A stretch of 64,000 nt of DNA, taken from positions 46,120 through 110,119 of the forward strand of contig NZ_AQHR01000112.1 in the NCBI RefSeq assembly GCF_000390185.1. The letters run 5' to 3'. Shown piece after piece: positions 35,589-43,733 of the stretch (the first letter of the stretch is position 1; each line of letters starts with the position of its first letter). The DNA is from Lunatimonas lonarensis (GTDB taxonomy: Bacteria > Bacteroidota > Bacteroidia > Cytophagales > Cyclobacteriaceae). The notes beneath the pieces are model-generated. The model did no database searches and had not been told where the DNA came from. It worked only from the letters and a program-made list of their open reading frames with translations. The translations under genes were made by a program, and so were the position numbers.

Positions 35589-36527
35589 TTAGTTGGATCC
35601 GATTTTATCCAATACATCCATTACTTCTTTTACGTGCGAGCGGGAAACTTCCAGCAACTGCTTTTCTGCGTCGTTCAGATCCAGTTCGATTACCTTTTCA
35701 ACACCGTTTCTGCCAAGGATCACAGGAACGCCAAGGTAGCAGTCATCGATGCCGTATTCCCCGTCCAACTTGATACATACCGGGAATACTCTTCGCTGAT
35801 TTTTGATGATGGCTTCCACCATTTGGGCGGCAGCAGATCCTGGCGCATACCATGCAGAGGTACCCATTAATTTCACAAGCTCTCCTCCGCCAAACTTAGT
35901 TCTTTCAATGATGGCATCCAGCTTTTCACTGTCGATCAATTCGGTAACCGGGATACCCCCCACAGTAGTGTACCTTGGCAATGGTACCATGGTGTCTCCA
36001 TGTCCTCCCATTAGGATGGCTTGAATCTCCTTGGGAGAAACGTTAAGTGCCTCTGCCAAAAAAGCCCTATATCGGGCAGTGTCCAAGATACCAGCCATTC
36101 CTATCACCTTTGTCCTAGGCAATTTAGAGGTAATATGGGCCTGGTAGGTCATGACGTCCAATGGGTTGGACACGACAATGATGATCGCATTTGGAGAGTG
36201 CTTCACGACATTTTCGGTGACCGACTTTACGATACCGGCGTTGGTCTCGATCAGGTCGTCTCTTGTCATACCGGGCTTTCGTGGCAATCCTGAGGTGATG
36301 ACCACCACGTCAGACCCCGCAGTCTTTGCATAATCATTGGTACTGCCTACCGTCCTGCTGTCATATACATCGATGGGAGCTTTTTGCCATATATCAAGGG
36401 CCTTCCCTTCTGCTATCCCATCTTTGATGTCAATCAGAACGACTTCTTCGGCGATTTCCTTGTAGGCCAATACATCGGCACACGTGGCGCCTACGTTTCC
36501 TGCTCCAACTACGGTTACTTTAGTCAT
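35589..36527 (-). CDS. mdh: Malate dehydrogenase (LDH-like, NAD-dependent)
   Basis: The cytoplasmic TCA-cycle enzyme interconverts malate and oxaloacetate with NAD. The 312-residue length is standard. The dinucleotide fold starts with GAGNVGATCAD (residues 7-17). Substrate-loop arginines appear in GLPRKPGMTRDD near residue 80, and the third in KLPRTKVIG. The catalytic His is in GGHGDTMVPLPRY near residue 174. Sequence places it in the LDH-like MDH group usual in Bacteroidota. It is followed by a strong terminator; no consensus promoter stands out upstream. Confidence 0.97.
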   Translation of the reverse strand: MTKVTVVGAGNVGATCADVLAYKEIAEEVVLIDIKDGIAEGKALDIWQKAPIDVYDSRTVGSTNDYAKTAGSDVVVITSGLPRKPGMTRDDLIETNAGIVKSVTENVVKHSPNAIIIVVSNPLDVMTYQAHITSKLPRTKVIGMAGILDTARYRAFLAEALNVSPKEIQAILMGGHGDTMVPLPRYTTVGGIPVTELIDSEKLDAIIERTKFGGGELVKLMGTSAWYAPGSAAAQMVEAIIKNQRRVFPVCIKLDGEYGIDDCYLGVPVILGRNGVEKVIELDLNDAEKQLLEVSRSHVKEVMDVLDKIGSN

Positions 36528-36617
36528 GATCTATCGGTTTAGTTTGATTTTTTTGAGGTTTTCAAAATTTCCGCTAAGTTATCAAAGAAAAGCGTTTTTA
36601 TGAAGCAAAGGTTTGAA

Positions 36618-37133
36618 TTATTCGAACATCTGACCTAGGCTGAAAAAACCGTACGAATTCTGATAGGAGTTGAAAAGACGGATATTATTGTTGTTGTAAA
36701 ACTCAGCCAGCGAGGTGATCATCTTGGCCTGGATCTTGGGATCGCTTTCAAATATCTCGAGTATTGCATAGTTTGGAATCACCCAAAGGGAGGCCTCCTC
36801 GGAGTCTACTATCGCTGTATAAATCCGTTTTGAACCTTCCAAAAGCGCATTTTCACCAAATGCCTCTCCGGAATTTATCCGGAGAATGGTTTCAAAGCTG
36901 TCTTTGATGTCAATGCTTAAGTGTACCCTCCCCTTCTCAAGGATATACAGTGCCTGACTTGGGTCATTCCGAAAGAAAACCACCTCCCCTTTGAGGTATT
37001 TTCTTCTGTGGATAGCCGGCAGCAAACGTACGAGCTCTGAATACCTCAGACGCTCAAAAAACTTGACTTTGGAAAGAAACTCAAACTGCCGGCGCTCTGA
37101 TTCAGAGTAGCTTTTTTTGAAAGGGTTATACAT
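36618..37133 (-). CDS. Cyclic-nucleotide-binding-domain protein without DNA-binding domain
   Basis: A 171-residue protein consisting of a cNMP-binding beta roll (about residues 22-140) and a short C-terminal helix. The phosphate-binding cassette is recognisable as GEAFGENALLEGSKRIYTAI with Glu and Arg in the expected places. There is no C-terminal helix-turn-helix, so it is not a Crp/Fnr regulator; it may act on a partner protein. The N-terminal stretch YNPFKKSYSESERR is basic. Its start overlaps the tilS end by eight bases, suggesting coupling. Confidence 0.85.
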   Translation of the reverse strand: MYNPFKKSYSESERRQFEFLSKVKFFERLRYSELVRLLPAIHRRKYLKGEVVFFRNDPSQALYILEKGRVHLSIDIKDSFETILRINSGEAFGENALLEGSKRIYTAIVDSEEASLWVIPNYAILEIFESDPKIQAKMITSLAEFYNNNNIRLFNSYQNSYGFFSLGQMFE

Positions 37134-38460
37134 GTTTTGCTTTCTCTTTTATATACAGAATATCACGGGTATAGGCGCCTACTTTAAACCGGTCATCCAC
37201 TCTGAAACCGATTACCCAGACAATGTCCTCCCCTGAGCAAAGTACCCGCACCCGTTGTTTCATTATCAATGGTACTTTCAAATCTATCAAAAAATCGCTG
37301 ACTTTCTTATACTGCTTCATACCCAAGGGACGAAACCGATCACCTTCGCGCCATGGACGAACAGAAAGGGGAAAATGGAGAGATTCCTTGTCAAGCATGG
37401 CATTGTTGGATTTTCGGTCTAGATCCACGTTTTCGGCAGGCAGGGTCAACAGGTCGTAGGCCTTGTCGCCAAGCTCAAATTCAATATCATGCCGATCAAT
37501 TGAAAAAACATTGAAATCGGAAATCTCGACTCCAAGTATTAACTGCGATCGATCTAGGTTGATTTCATACCCTCCGGCTCTAAACTGAACGCCTACCCGA
37601 CCTTCATCGATAGCCTCCACTAGTTCCCGCACTTGCGAATAATTAAACCCATGGGTTCTCAACCAATAGTAAAGGATGGAGCTACGCCCAGGTAATTGGG
37701 AAACACTGGACAGATCAAGGAAAGTAAAGTCACCTTCTTGGATTAGCGACTTGGTTTTCCACTCCTCAAAAAGGTAAAAAAAAGCCTGACCGGAATCCTT
37801 TATCCGCCCAAAGCTCCCCATCAACGCCTCATGTGAACCCGAGAAATGGCTTTCAAGTAAGGGCAAAACCTCATTTCGAAGAAAATTCCGTTTGTAGTCA
37901 CTAGTTTGGTTCGAACAATCTTCCCGCCATTTAATGTCATTTGCCAATACAAAAGACAGCAGATCACTGCGGGTAAAGGGCAGCAATGGGCGAATGAGCC
38001 ACTCCCTCCGATCACTCATCCCATACACACCCTCGAGACCCGTGCCCCGCAACAGATTCAACAAAACCGTCTCCAACTGATCGTCGGCATGATGGGCTAC
38101 CAAAATTCCCTCGGGTCGCAACTCAACTACTAGCTCTTGAAACCAAGCATATCTAAGATCCCTTGCGGCCATTTGGGTGGACACTCCATGAGCCTGCTTG
38201 TAGGACTCTACATCGAAATGCCTGACAACAATCTCAGTCCCGAAGTGCCCTGCAAGCTCGCGCACAAAGTGCTCATCCCCATCGCTGGCACTGCCTCGCA
38301 ACCCGAAGTTACAGTGTACAAGTCCAAAGCTGATACCGCTACCTTTAAGCAGGTACGCGAGGGCAACACTATCTAACCCGGCGCTGATCGCCAACAAATA
38401 ATGCTTTTTGACATCTAAAATACCTTTTTGGAAAACATGCCGTTTAAATAATTCCAACAT
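37126..38460 (-). CDS. tilS: tRNA(Ile)-lysidine synthase
   Basis: The essential cytoplasmic ATP-dependent enzyme converts the wobble C of tRNA-Ile(CAU) to lysidine so that it reads AUA. At 444 residues it is full length. The PP-loop is SAGLDSVALAYLL near residue 26, with Ala in place of the second Gly, a tolerated variant. Other N-type ATPase segments are VHCNFGLRG and AHHADDQLETVLLNLLRG near residue 122, and RPLLPFTRSDLL. The C-terminal TilS domain carries RPWREGDRFRPLGMKQYKKVSDFLID. The gene is divergent from the OstA-like gene across 53 bases and overlaps the next gene. Confidence 0.96.
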   Translation of the reverse strand: MLELFKRHVFQKGILDVKKHYLLAISAGLDSVALAYLLKGSGISFGLVHCNFGLRGSASDGDEHFVRELAGHFGTEIVVRHFDVESYKQAHGVSTQMAARDLRYAWFQELVVELRPEGILVAHHADDQLETVLLNLLRGTGLEGVYGMSDRREWLIRPLLPFTRSDLLSFVLANDIKWREDCSNQTSDYKRNFLRNEVLPLLESHFSGSHEALMGSFGRIKDSGQAFFYLFEEWKTKSLIQEGDFTFLDLSSVSQLPGRSSILYYWLRTHGFNYSQVRELVEAIDEGRVGVQFRAGGYEINLDRSQLILGVEISDFNVFSIDRHDIEFELGDKAYDLLTLPAENVDLDRKSNNAMLDKESLHFPLSVRPWREGDRFRPLGMKQYKKVSDFLIDLKVPLIMKQRVRVLCSGEDIVWVIGFRVDDRFKVGAYTRDILYIKEKAKHV

Positions 38461-38464
38461 AGGC

Positions 38465-38472
38465 CAAAAATA
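38465..38472 (-). promoter_or_regulatory. Candidate -7 element of tilS
   Basis: TATTTTTG on the minus strand fits TAnnTTTG and starts five bases upstream of the tilS ATG, implying an almost leaderless mRNA if used. No good -33 element is seen. Confidence 0.35.
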
Positions 38473-38483
38473 CCATTTTCTAC

Positions 38484-38491
38484 TAATTTTG
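38484..38491 (+). promoter_or_regulatory. Candidate -7 element of the OstA-like gene
   Basis: TAATTTTG fits TAnnTTTG and lies 23 bases before the ATG at 38514. The -33 region would sit on the tilS start; no TTTG is present there. The two opposing -7 candidates are 11 bases apart. Confidence 0.35.
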
Positions 38492-38513
38492 CAGCTACGT
38501 TGAAAATTTTAGG

Positions 38514-40142
38514 ATGGGCAAACTCCTTTTGTTTCTAGTGCCATTGATACTCCTCGGGAGCATGGGAGCGAACCTTGTCAACGCCCAAACGAGCGGAAGC
38601 AAGGAAAATAGACTGGAAATACTCCATGCCGATAGGCTACTTGGAGGTGGGGGATTTGAGCGATTAAAAGACAGTGTTGTCTTAAAACACCAAAACTCCC
38701 TGATCTATTGTGACTCCGCTCACTTTTACGGTCCGGAAAACCTTGCCAAGCTGTTTGGTCGGGTAAAAATCGAAGATCAAGAGGATCCCATTGTTGTCAC
38801 TAGCCGGTATGCGGAATACGATGGCAATACGCAACTGGCAAAACTAAGGAATACGGTCGTTTTCAAAAATGCAGAAACAACTCTTTACACGGATTTTTTG
38901 GACTACGACCGGAGCAATGGCGAAGCAAATTACTTCAACGAAGGCAAAGTAGTCGACAGTACCAACGTACTCACAAGCGAAAAGGGGCTCTACCAAACCC
39001 AACTTGACAAAATCACCTTCAATGAAAATGTGATTTTGGAAAACCCCGATTATGTCATGCGCTCTAACGTGCTGTTTTACTATACGGAAACCAAAATTGC
39101 CGAAACCGAAGGCATCACCAATGTGGAATCCACGGAAGGAAACAAGCTAAATGCCAAAAGGGGCAGTTTTTACGATACCGAAAACAAGGTATTCAAGTTT
39201 TACGACGGGGACGTGGAGACGGAAACCAGCACTGTCTTCGGTGAAATACTTCTCTATGACGAACTGCAACAATACTACGAGGCATTTGAAAATGTCAGTA
39301 TTTACAACAAAGAAAGAAACGTAGAAGTATTTGGCGATTATGGCAAGTATTGGGAAGATATACAATACTCCAAAGTATATGGAAATGCTTTGGTAAGGAA
39401 GTATTTCGAGATGGATACCCTATTCATGGTTGCCGATACACTCATATCGCAGGACAGTGAAATGCCGGAAGAACGCTTTCTGTTGGCCTTTCCAAATATG
39501 CGTATGATCAAATCGGAGCTGGCCGGTAGATCCGACTCCATGGCTTACAAGTATGCCGACTCGACTATCTACCTTTTTGGCGATCCGATTCTTTGGAACA
39601 ACAAAAGCCAGATAACCGCCGATAGTGTCCATATTTTACTTGCCAATCAGGACATTGACAAAGCACTGCTTAGGGGAAATGCCTTCGCCGTCACGAAGGA
39701 TACTGTCAGCAACTATAATCAGATCAAAGGCCGGAAAATGACAGGCTATTTTGAAGAAGGGGACATCAGATTGCTCGACGTGGAAGGAAATGGCGAATCG
39801 CTGTATTTCGCGTTGGAAAACGATTCAACCCTCCGTGGCATAAACAAACTCCTTTGTGGTAGGATCATCATGCATTTTAGTGAAAAACAAGTATCAAAGA
39901 TTTCCCATACCCTGAAACCCGAAGCCTCCTTTACCCCGCCTCACATGATCAAGGATGACCAAAAGGCTTTAAAGGGATTTTCGTGGCGTGAGGACGAACG
40001 CCCTACGATGAAAACTATAAATGACTGGCGAACACCCAAAATACGGGAGGAAGACCCGTTTAATTTTTTCAACCAACCCGATGTGCAGTTGATCTATCCT
40101 GACAATGATGAAATACAAAAATTATTGGACAACCCTAGCTAA
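38514..40142 (+). CDS. OstA-like (LptA/LptD N-domain) protein
   Basis: A 542-residue exported protein. A signal peptide occupies about residues 1-24 (ending VNAQ). Repeated OstA/LptA beta-jellyroll units follow, with strands such as NRLEILHADRLLGG, VVLKHQNSLIYCDSA and ADTLISQDS. Such proteins bind lipopolysaccharide or related lipids and bridge or line the transport path to the outer membrane. At this length it holds two or more OstA domains but no LptD barrel, which suggests a periplasmic bridge or outer-membrane-associated part. A C-terminal Pro/Asp-rich tail is not covered by the domain. It is divergent from tilS, an arrangement I know from other Bacteroidota. Confidence 0.85.
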   Translation: MGKLLLFLVPLILLGSMGANLVNAQTSGSKENRLEILHADRLLGGGGFERLKDSVVLKHQNSLIYCDSAHFYGPENLAKLFGRVKIEDQEDPIVVTSRYAEYDGNTQLAKLRNTVVFKNAETTLYTDFLDYDRSNGEANYFNEGKVVDSTNVLTSEKGLYQTQLDKITFNENVILENPDYVMRSNVLFYYTETKIAETEGITNVESTEGNKLNAKRGSFYDTENKVFKFYDGDVETETSTVFGEILLYDELQQYYEAFENVSIYNKERNVEVFGDYGKYWEDIQYSKVYGNALVRKYFEMDTLFMVADTLISQDSEMPEERFLLAFPNMRMIKSELAGRSDSMAYKYADSTIYLFGDPILWNNKSQITADSVHILLANQDIDKALLRGNAFAVTKDTVSNYNQIKGRKMTGYFEEGDIRLLDVEGNGESLYFALENDSTLRGINKLLCGRIIMHFSEKQVSKISHTLKPEASFTPPHMIKDDQKALKGFSWREDERPTMKTINDWRTPKIREEDPFNFFNQPDVQLIYPDNDEIQKLLDNPS

Positions 40143-40342
40143 TAATGATGTAATCGGCATTATTTTACTTATTCACCCTTTTTTTTGGATCGGTGAACGA
40201 AACTGAAACAAAAAAATTTTAAATAACTTAACAATTTTTAACCGCTTACTATTCCAAATCTGGAACCCATTCGGTATTTTTATACGTATATTCAAATGTC
40301 ATTGGCAATCTAAAATTTGACGGGCCTATAATTGAACTCTAC

Positions 40343-41053
40343 ATGAAATCCTCTTTGCTGTTTGTGTTAACACTAATGCTGTTTTCCCAGCTGTTGGCTG
40401 AGGCGAGACAGGTTCGTGTGCTCAGCGAAAAGATTGAGTTCATAGGCAAGGTAAACACAAAACAACGAAAATCACTGATCCTTCAAAACGATTCTGACCA
40501 GACAAAGGAATATTTCCTCAAGTTTACACAGGGAAACATAGGTTCTTCCCAATCGATGAAAGTTTGCTTGGACAACAGCTGTTTCAACCCGGTCAAAGAA
40601 CCCCATAGAATCCGTATCAAGTTAAAACCAGGGGAAATTTTCACTGATCTATATCTAGAATTCGACTTGGGTATCATAGAGACCCGTGGAACCTTCGACT
40701 TCCATTTCTTCAACGCTGAAAACACAAGAGATACCTTTGTGATTGAAAGTGTGTATACCGTAGAGGCTGCCGGTGACGATTATTTCAGCCACAAGGACTT
40801 TGAACTTGGCGGAGTTTCTCCCAACCCAACTAACCGGGTAGCCCAGTTGGATTATAAAATCAAAAACCCTGCTGTCAACGCCCGCGTGGTAGTTACCAGT
40901 TTCATTGGAAATCCAATTTATGATTTCCGCCTGGATCCTATGCAAAACTCCCTTGAAATCAATGTTACTGGCCTAAATCCTGGCGTGTACCTCTACACGA
41001 TTTTTGTGGATAACAAAAATATTGTCACCAAAAAGCTCGTTGTAAACAAATAA
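40343..41053 (+). CDS. Small secreted protein with T9SS-type C-terminal domain
   Basis: A 236-residue protein with a signal peptide (about residues 1-21, ending AEA). The middle ~130 residues form a beta-rich domain resembling a pilus-chaperone/MSP-like Ig fold (KSLILQNDSDQTKEYFLKF; IRIKLKPGEIF). The last ~80 residues match a type A T9SS sorting domain: SPNPTNRVAQLDY, then a strand ending LNPGVYLYTIFVDN and KKLVV. It is therefore predicted to be secreted by T9SS. It lies 75 bases upstream of bamD but bamD has its own promoter. Function unknown. Confidence 0.8.
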   Translation: MKSSLLFVLTLMLFSQLLAEARQVRVLSEKIEFIGKVNTKQRKSLILQNDSDQTKEYFLKFTQGNIGSSQSMKVCLDNSCFNPVKEPHRIRIKLKPGEIFTDLYLEFDLGIIETRGTFDFHFFNAENTRDTFVIESVYTVEAAGDDYFSHKDFELGGVSPNPTNRVAQLDYKIKNPAVNARVVVTSFIGNPIYDFRLDPMQNSLEINVTGLNPGVYLYTIFVDNKNIVTKKLVVNK

Positions 41054-41086
41054 TCCCCTCCCGACTATCCATAAAATCCATTTCGC

Positions 41087-41117
41087 TTGAAAACGAGCGG
41101 ATAAAAGATTACATTTG
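41087..41117 (+). promoter_or_regulatory. Promoter of the bamD-rpoZ-coaBC operon
   Basis: TTG at 41087-41089, a 20-base spacer and TACATTTG at 41110-41117 match the Bacteroidota consensus. Transcription would start within a few bases of the bamD ATG at 41128, so the mRNA is predicted to be nearly leaderless. Confidence 0.7.
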
Positions 41118-41127
41118 CAGATTCATT

Positions 41128-42060
41128 ATGAAAAACAGCATACACATCTTCGTAGGTACCTTTTCCCTTCTTCTGGCCCTGAGCTCTTGTGGAGAGTTCT
41201 ACAAGCTGGAAAAGAGCACCAACTGGGATGAGCTCTACGATGCAGCTAACAGGTATTACGATAAAAAAGAATTCAATAAAGCTATCATTTTGTACGATCG
41301 GGTCCTCCCAGTGATCCGAGGAAGTGGCAAAGCTGAAATGGCAGAGTTTAATTATGCGTATGCCCACTTCAGGACGAAGCGGTACATTGAGGCCGCCGGA
41401 TATTTCAAGACCTTTTTTGACACCTACAACCGGAGTCCATTAGCGGAAGAAGCGTTGTTTATGAATGCCTATTCCCTTTATTTGGATTCTCCTGATTATA
41501 ACCTTGATCAGCGCAGCAGCCGTGATGCGGTGAACGCCATACAGCTTTTCATGAATAGATTTCCCGAATCCGACTCCTACGAGCGGGCGTTGGGCATGAT
41601 CGATGACTTGCAAAAAAGATTTGAGGAAAAGGCATTTCAGGAATCAAAAATGTACTACCGCCTGACCGATGGTTTGTTCCCTGGTGAATTTTATCGTGCC
41701 TGCATTATCAATTTCCAAAATTTCGCCAAGTCTTACCCGGACAGCAAGTACAACGAAGAACTGGGGTTCAAGTTAGTTGAAGTCTCCTTAGCCTATGCAG
41801 AGCGAAGTGTTTTCGCCAAAAAAGAAGACCGCTTGAAAGAAACGATCACCTTTGGGGAGAATTTCCTCAAGAGGTTTCCGGAAAGCGGGTACGGAAAAAA
41901 AGTATCGAACCTGCTAAGTAAAACCCAAACCGAGTTAGAGTCCTACTATAAACTCAAAGAAGACTACGAAAAACGTACCGCAGAAGCCAGAAGGCTGATA
42001 GAGGAAGAAGAAGCCCGTAACAGGGATGCTGCGGACGCATTAAAAAGTGCTGAAAATTAA
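41128..42060 (+). CDS. bamD: Outer membrane protein assembly factor BamD
   Basis: A 310-residue lipoprotein with signal peptide and lipobox LALSSC (Cys at about residue 21). TPR-type helical repeats fill the rest: WDELYDAANRYYDKKEFNKA, then ALFMNAYSLYLDSPDY and FMNRFPESDSYERA. BamD anchors to the inner leaflet of the outer membrane and works with BamA to insert beta-barrel proteins. The C-terminal ~50 residues form a charged Glu/Arg-rich helix, longer than in E. coli BamD (about 245 residues). It is the first gene of bamD-rpoZ-coaBC-DUF4835-recN, a conserved order in Bacteroidota. Confidence 0.93.
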   Translation: MKNSIHIFVGTFSLLLALSSCGEFYKLEKSTNWDELYDAANRYYDKKEFNKAIILYDRVLPVIRGSGKAEMAEFNYAYAHFRTKRYIEAAGYFKTFFDTYNRSPLAEEALFMNAYSLYLDSPDYNLDQRSSRDAVNAIQLFMNRFPESDSYERALGMIDDLQKRFEEKAFQESKMYYRLTDGLFPGEFYRACIINFQNFAKSYPDSKYNEELGFKLVEVSLAYAERSVFAKKEDRLKETITFGENFLKRFPESGYGKKVSNLLSKTQTELESYYKLKEDYEKRTAEARRLIEEEEARNRDAADALKSAEN

Positions 42061-42081
42061 TTTAAGGTATAACAAACAACG

Positions 42082-42402
42082 ATGGCTGCTAATCAATCCA
42101 TTATTACCAGAGACTTGGACAAAATCGCGGAAAAATCCGGAAACCTTTACAAGTCAATCCACATCATTTCGCAACGAGCTAAGCAGATATCTTCCAATAT
42201 GAAGGAGGAGTTGAACAACAAACTTTCTGAGTTTGCTTCGACGGTCGATAACCTGGAGGAGGTTTTTGAAAACAAAGAGCAAATCGAGATCTCCAAGTTC
42301 TATGAACGCATGCCAAAACCTACTTCCCTGGCAATGGAAGAATTTATGGAAGGCAAGGTTTTTTTCAGAGATCCAGAAGAAGAGAAAGCGACGGAGGAAT
42401 AG
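42082..42402 (+). CDS. rpoZ: DNA-directed RNA polymerase omega subunit, Bacteroidota type
   Basis: A 106-residue protein with the omega-like core SIITRDLDKIAEKSGNLYKS followed by IHIISQRAKQIS. Omega binds the beta-prime C-terminus and helps RNA polymerase assemble. The Bacteroidota form is divergent from E. coli omega and carries a long acidic C-terminal tail (EEKATEE), as here. It is 21 bases after bamD and three bases before coaBC, so it is expressed from the bamD promoter. Its place in this conserved block strongly supports the assignment. Confidence 0.9.
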   Translation: MAANQSIITRDLDKIAEKSGNLYKSIHIISQRAKQISSNMKEELNNKLSEFASTVDNLEEVFENKEQIEISKFYERMPKPTSLAMEEFMEGKVFFRDPEEEKATEE

Positions 42403-42405
42403 AGG

Positions 42406-43617
42406 ATGTCTGTCCGCTGTAAAAAAATCCTGATTGGAGTCACAGGTGGAATTGCTGCATATAAGGTAGCTACCCTCATACGACTTTTAATCAAAAATGG
42501 AGCAGAAGTAAAGGTCATAATGACTACTTCTGCTCTTGATTTTATTACCCCCCTTACCTTGGCGACGCTGGCAAAGGGGCCGGTTTTTACCGATTTTTTT
42601 GATAAAAAGTCCGGTGATTGGCATAATCACGTAGAGCTTGGCCTGTGGGCAGATGTTTTTTTAGTCGCCCCACTATCCGCCAACACACTGTCCAAAATGG
42701 CCATGGGTCAAAGTGACAACTTACTCACAGCCACTTATCTTTCAGCCAGATGCCCTGTGGTAGTCGCTCCTGCCATGGACTTGGATATGTATCGCCATCC
42801 AGCTGTAACCCAAAACTTGGTTACCTTAAAAAGTCATGGGGTAACGGTACTGGATGCTAGTTCCGGAGAACTGGCAAGTGGATTATCAGGACAGGGCCGC
42901 ATGCAGGAGCCCGAAGAAATCATGAATGCGTTGTCCATTCTTTTTTCCAATTCTCACACGCTAACGGGAAAGCGCTTACTCGTTACCGCGGGGCCAACCC
43001 AAGAGGCCATTGACCCAGTAAGGTACATTAGTAACCACTCAAGTGGCAAGATGGGGATCTCTATCGCACACGAAGCAGCCAAACGTGGGGCTGTGGTAGA
43101 TTTGATCTTAGGCCCGACCCAGCTCACTATCGCACACCCCAATATACACATAACCAATGTGCGGTCTGCTGTTGAAATGTTCGAAGCCTGCCTAAAGATC
43201 CATCCGTTTGTAGATATAGCGATATTCAGTGCAGCAGTAGCAGACTACAGTCCTATTCATATAGCCGATCAGAAGCTTAAAAAGATTGGTGATTCATTGG
43301 TAATTGAGCTTAAGAAAAACGTAGATATCGCCGAATCGCTTGGTGCTCAAAAGAGAGACCACCAAGTTCATGTTGGGTTTGCGCTGGAAACAGAAAACGA
43401 GACGGAAAATGCAACCGAAAAGCTCAAGCGAAAAAACTTTGACCTTGTTGTAATGAACTCCCTTCGGGATGAGGGTGCCGGTTTCCAAAAAGACACCAAC
43501 AAGGTCACCTATATTACCGCTACTACCCCACCTCAGACCTCAGAAGTTCTCCCTAAGGCCCAGATAGCCGGACAGATTCTTGACATGGCCGTGCAGCTCC
43601 TTCGCAAACCAGCCTAG
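42406..43617 (+). CDS. coaBC: Bifunctional phosphopantothenoylcysteine decarboxylase / phosphopantothenate--cysteine ligase
   Basis: A 403-residue cytoplasmic enzyme for two steps of coenzyme A synthesis: CTP-dependent coupling of cysteine to phosphopantothenate (CoaB, C-terminal half) and FMN-dependent decarboxylation (CoaC, N-terminal half). The CoaC half shows GVTGGIAAYK, the catalytic-His segment NHVELGLWAD (His75), APLSANTLSKM and APAMDLDMY. In the loop that in E. coli carries the proton-donating Cys158 the sequence is GELASGLSGQGRM, with Ser at residue 158. The CoaB half starts at LLVTAGPTQEAIDPVRYISN and has VDIAIFSAAVADY. The spacing of three bases after rpoZ and a GAGG just before the ATG support the start. 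Confidence 0.95.
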   Translation: MSVRCKKILIGVTGGIAAYKVATLIRLLIKNGAEVKVIMTTSALDFITPLTLATLAKGPVFTDFFDKKSGDWHNHVELGLWADVFLVAPLSANTLSKMAMGQSDNLLTATYLSARCPVVVAPAMDLDMYRHPAVTQNLVTLKSHGVTVLDASSGELASGLSGQGRMQEPEEIMNALSILFSNSHTLTGKRLLVTAGPTQEAIDPVRYISNHSSGKMGISIAHEAAKRGAVVDLILGPTQLTIAHPNIHITNVRSAVEMFEACLKIHPFVDIAIFSAAVADYSPIHIADQKLKKIGDSLVIELKKNVDIAESLGAQKRDHQVHVGFALETENETENATEKLKRKNFDLVVMNSLRDEGAGFQKDTNKVTYITATTPPQTSEVLPKAQIAGQILDMAVQLLRKPA

Positions 43618-43702
43618 CATTAAACCGGTATTATTGTTATCTTTACTCACAAAACAGATCCGGAAAGATGCCTCTACTTATAGTTAGGGTAGACGCCATC
43701 TA

Positions 43703-43710
43703 TAGTTTTG
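43703..43710 (+). promoter_or_regulatory. Candidate -7 element of the DUF4835-recN genes
   Basis: TAGTTTTG fits TAnnTTTG and lies 23 bases before the DUF4835 ATG, within the 116-base gap after coaBC. No TTTG is at the expected -33 distance. Confidence 0.35.
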
Positions 43711-43733
43711 TAGCTAATTAGTGGTTTGGGCAA

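Noticed and set aside
40141..40165. Terminator after the OstA-like gene (AATAATG...CATTATT)
   Set aside because: The stem is 7 bp of almost only A/T with no clean T run; too weak to list.
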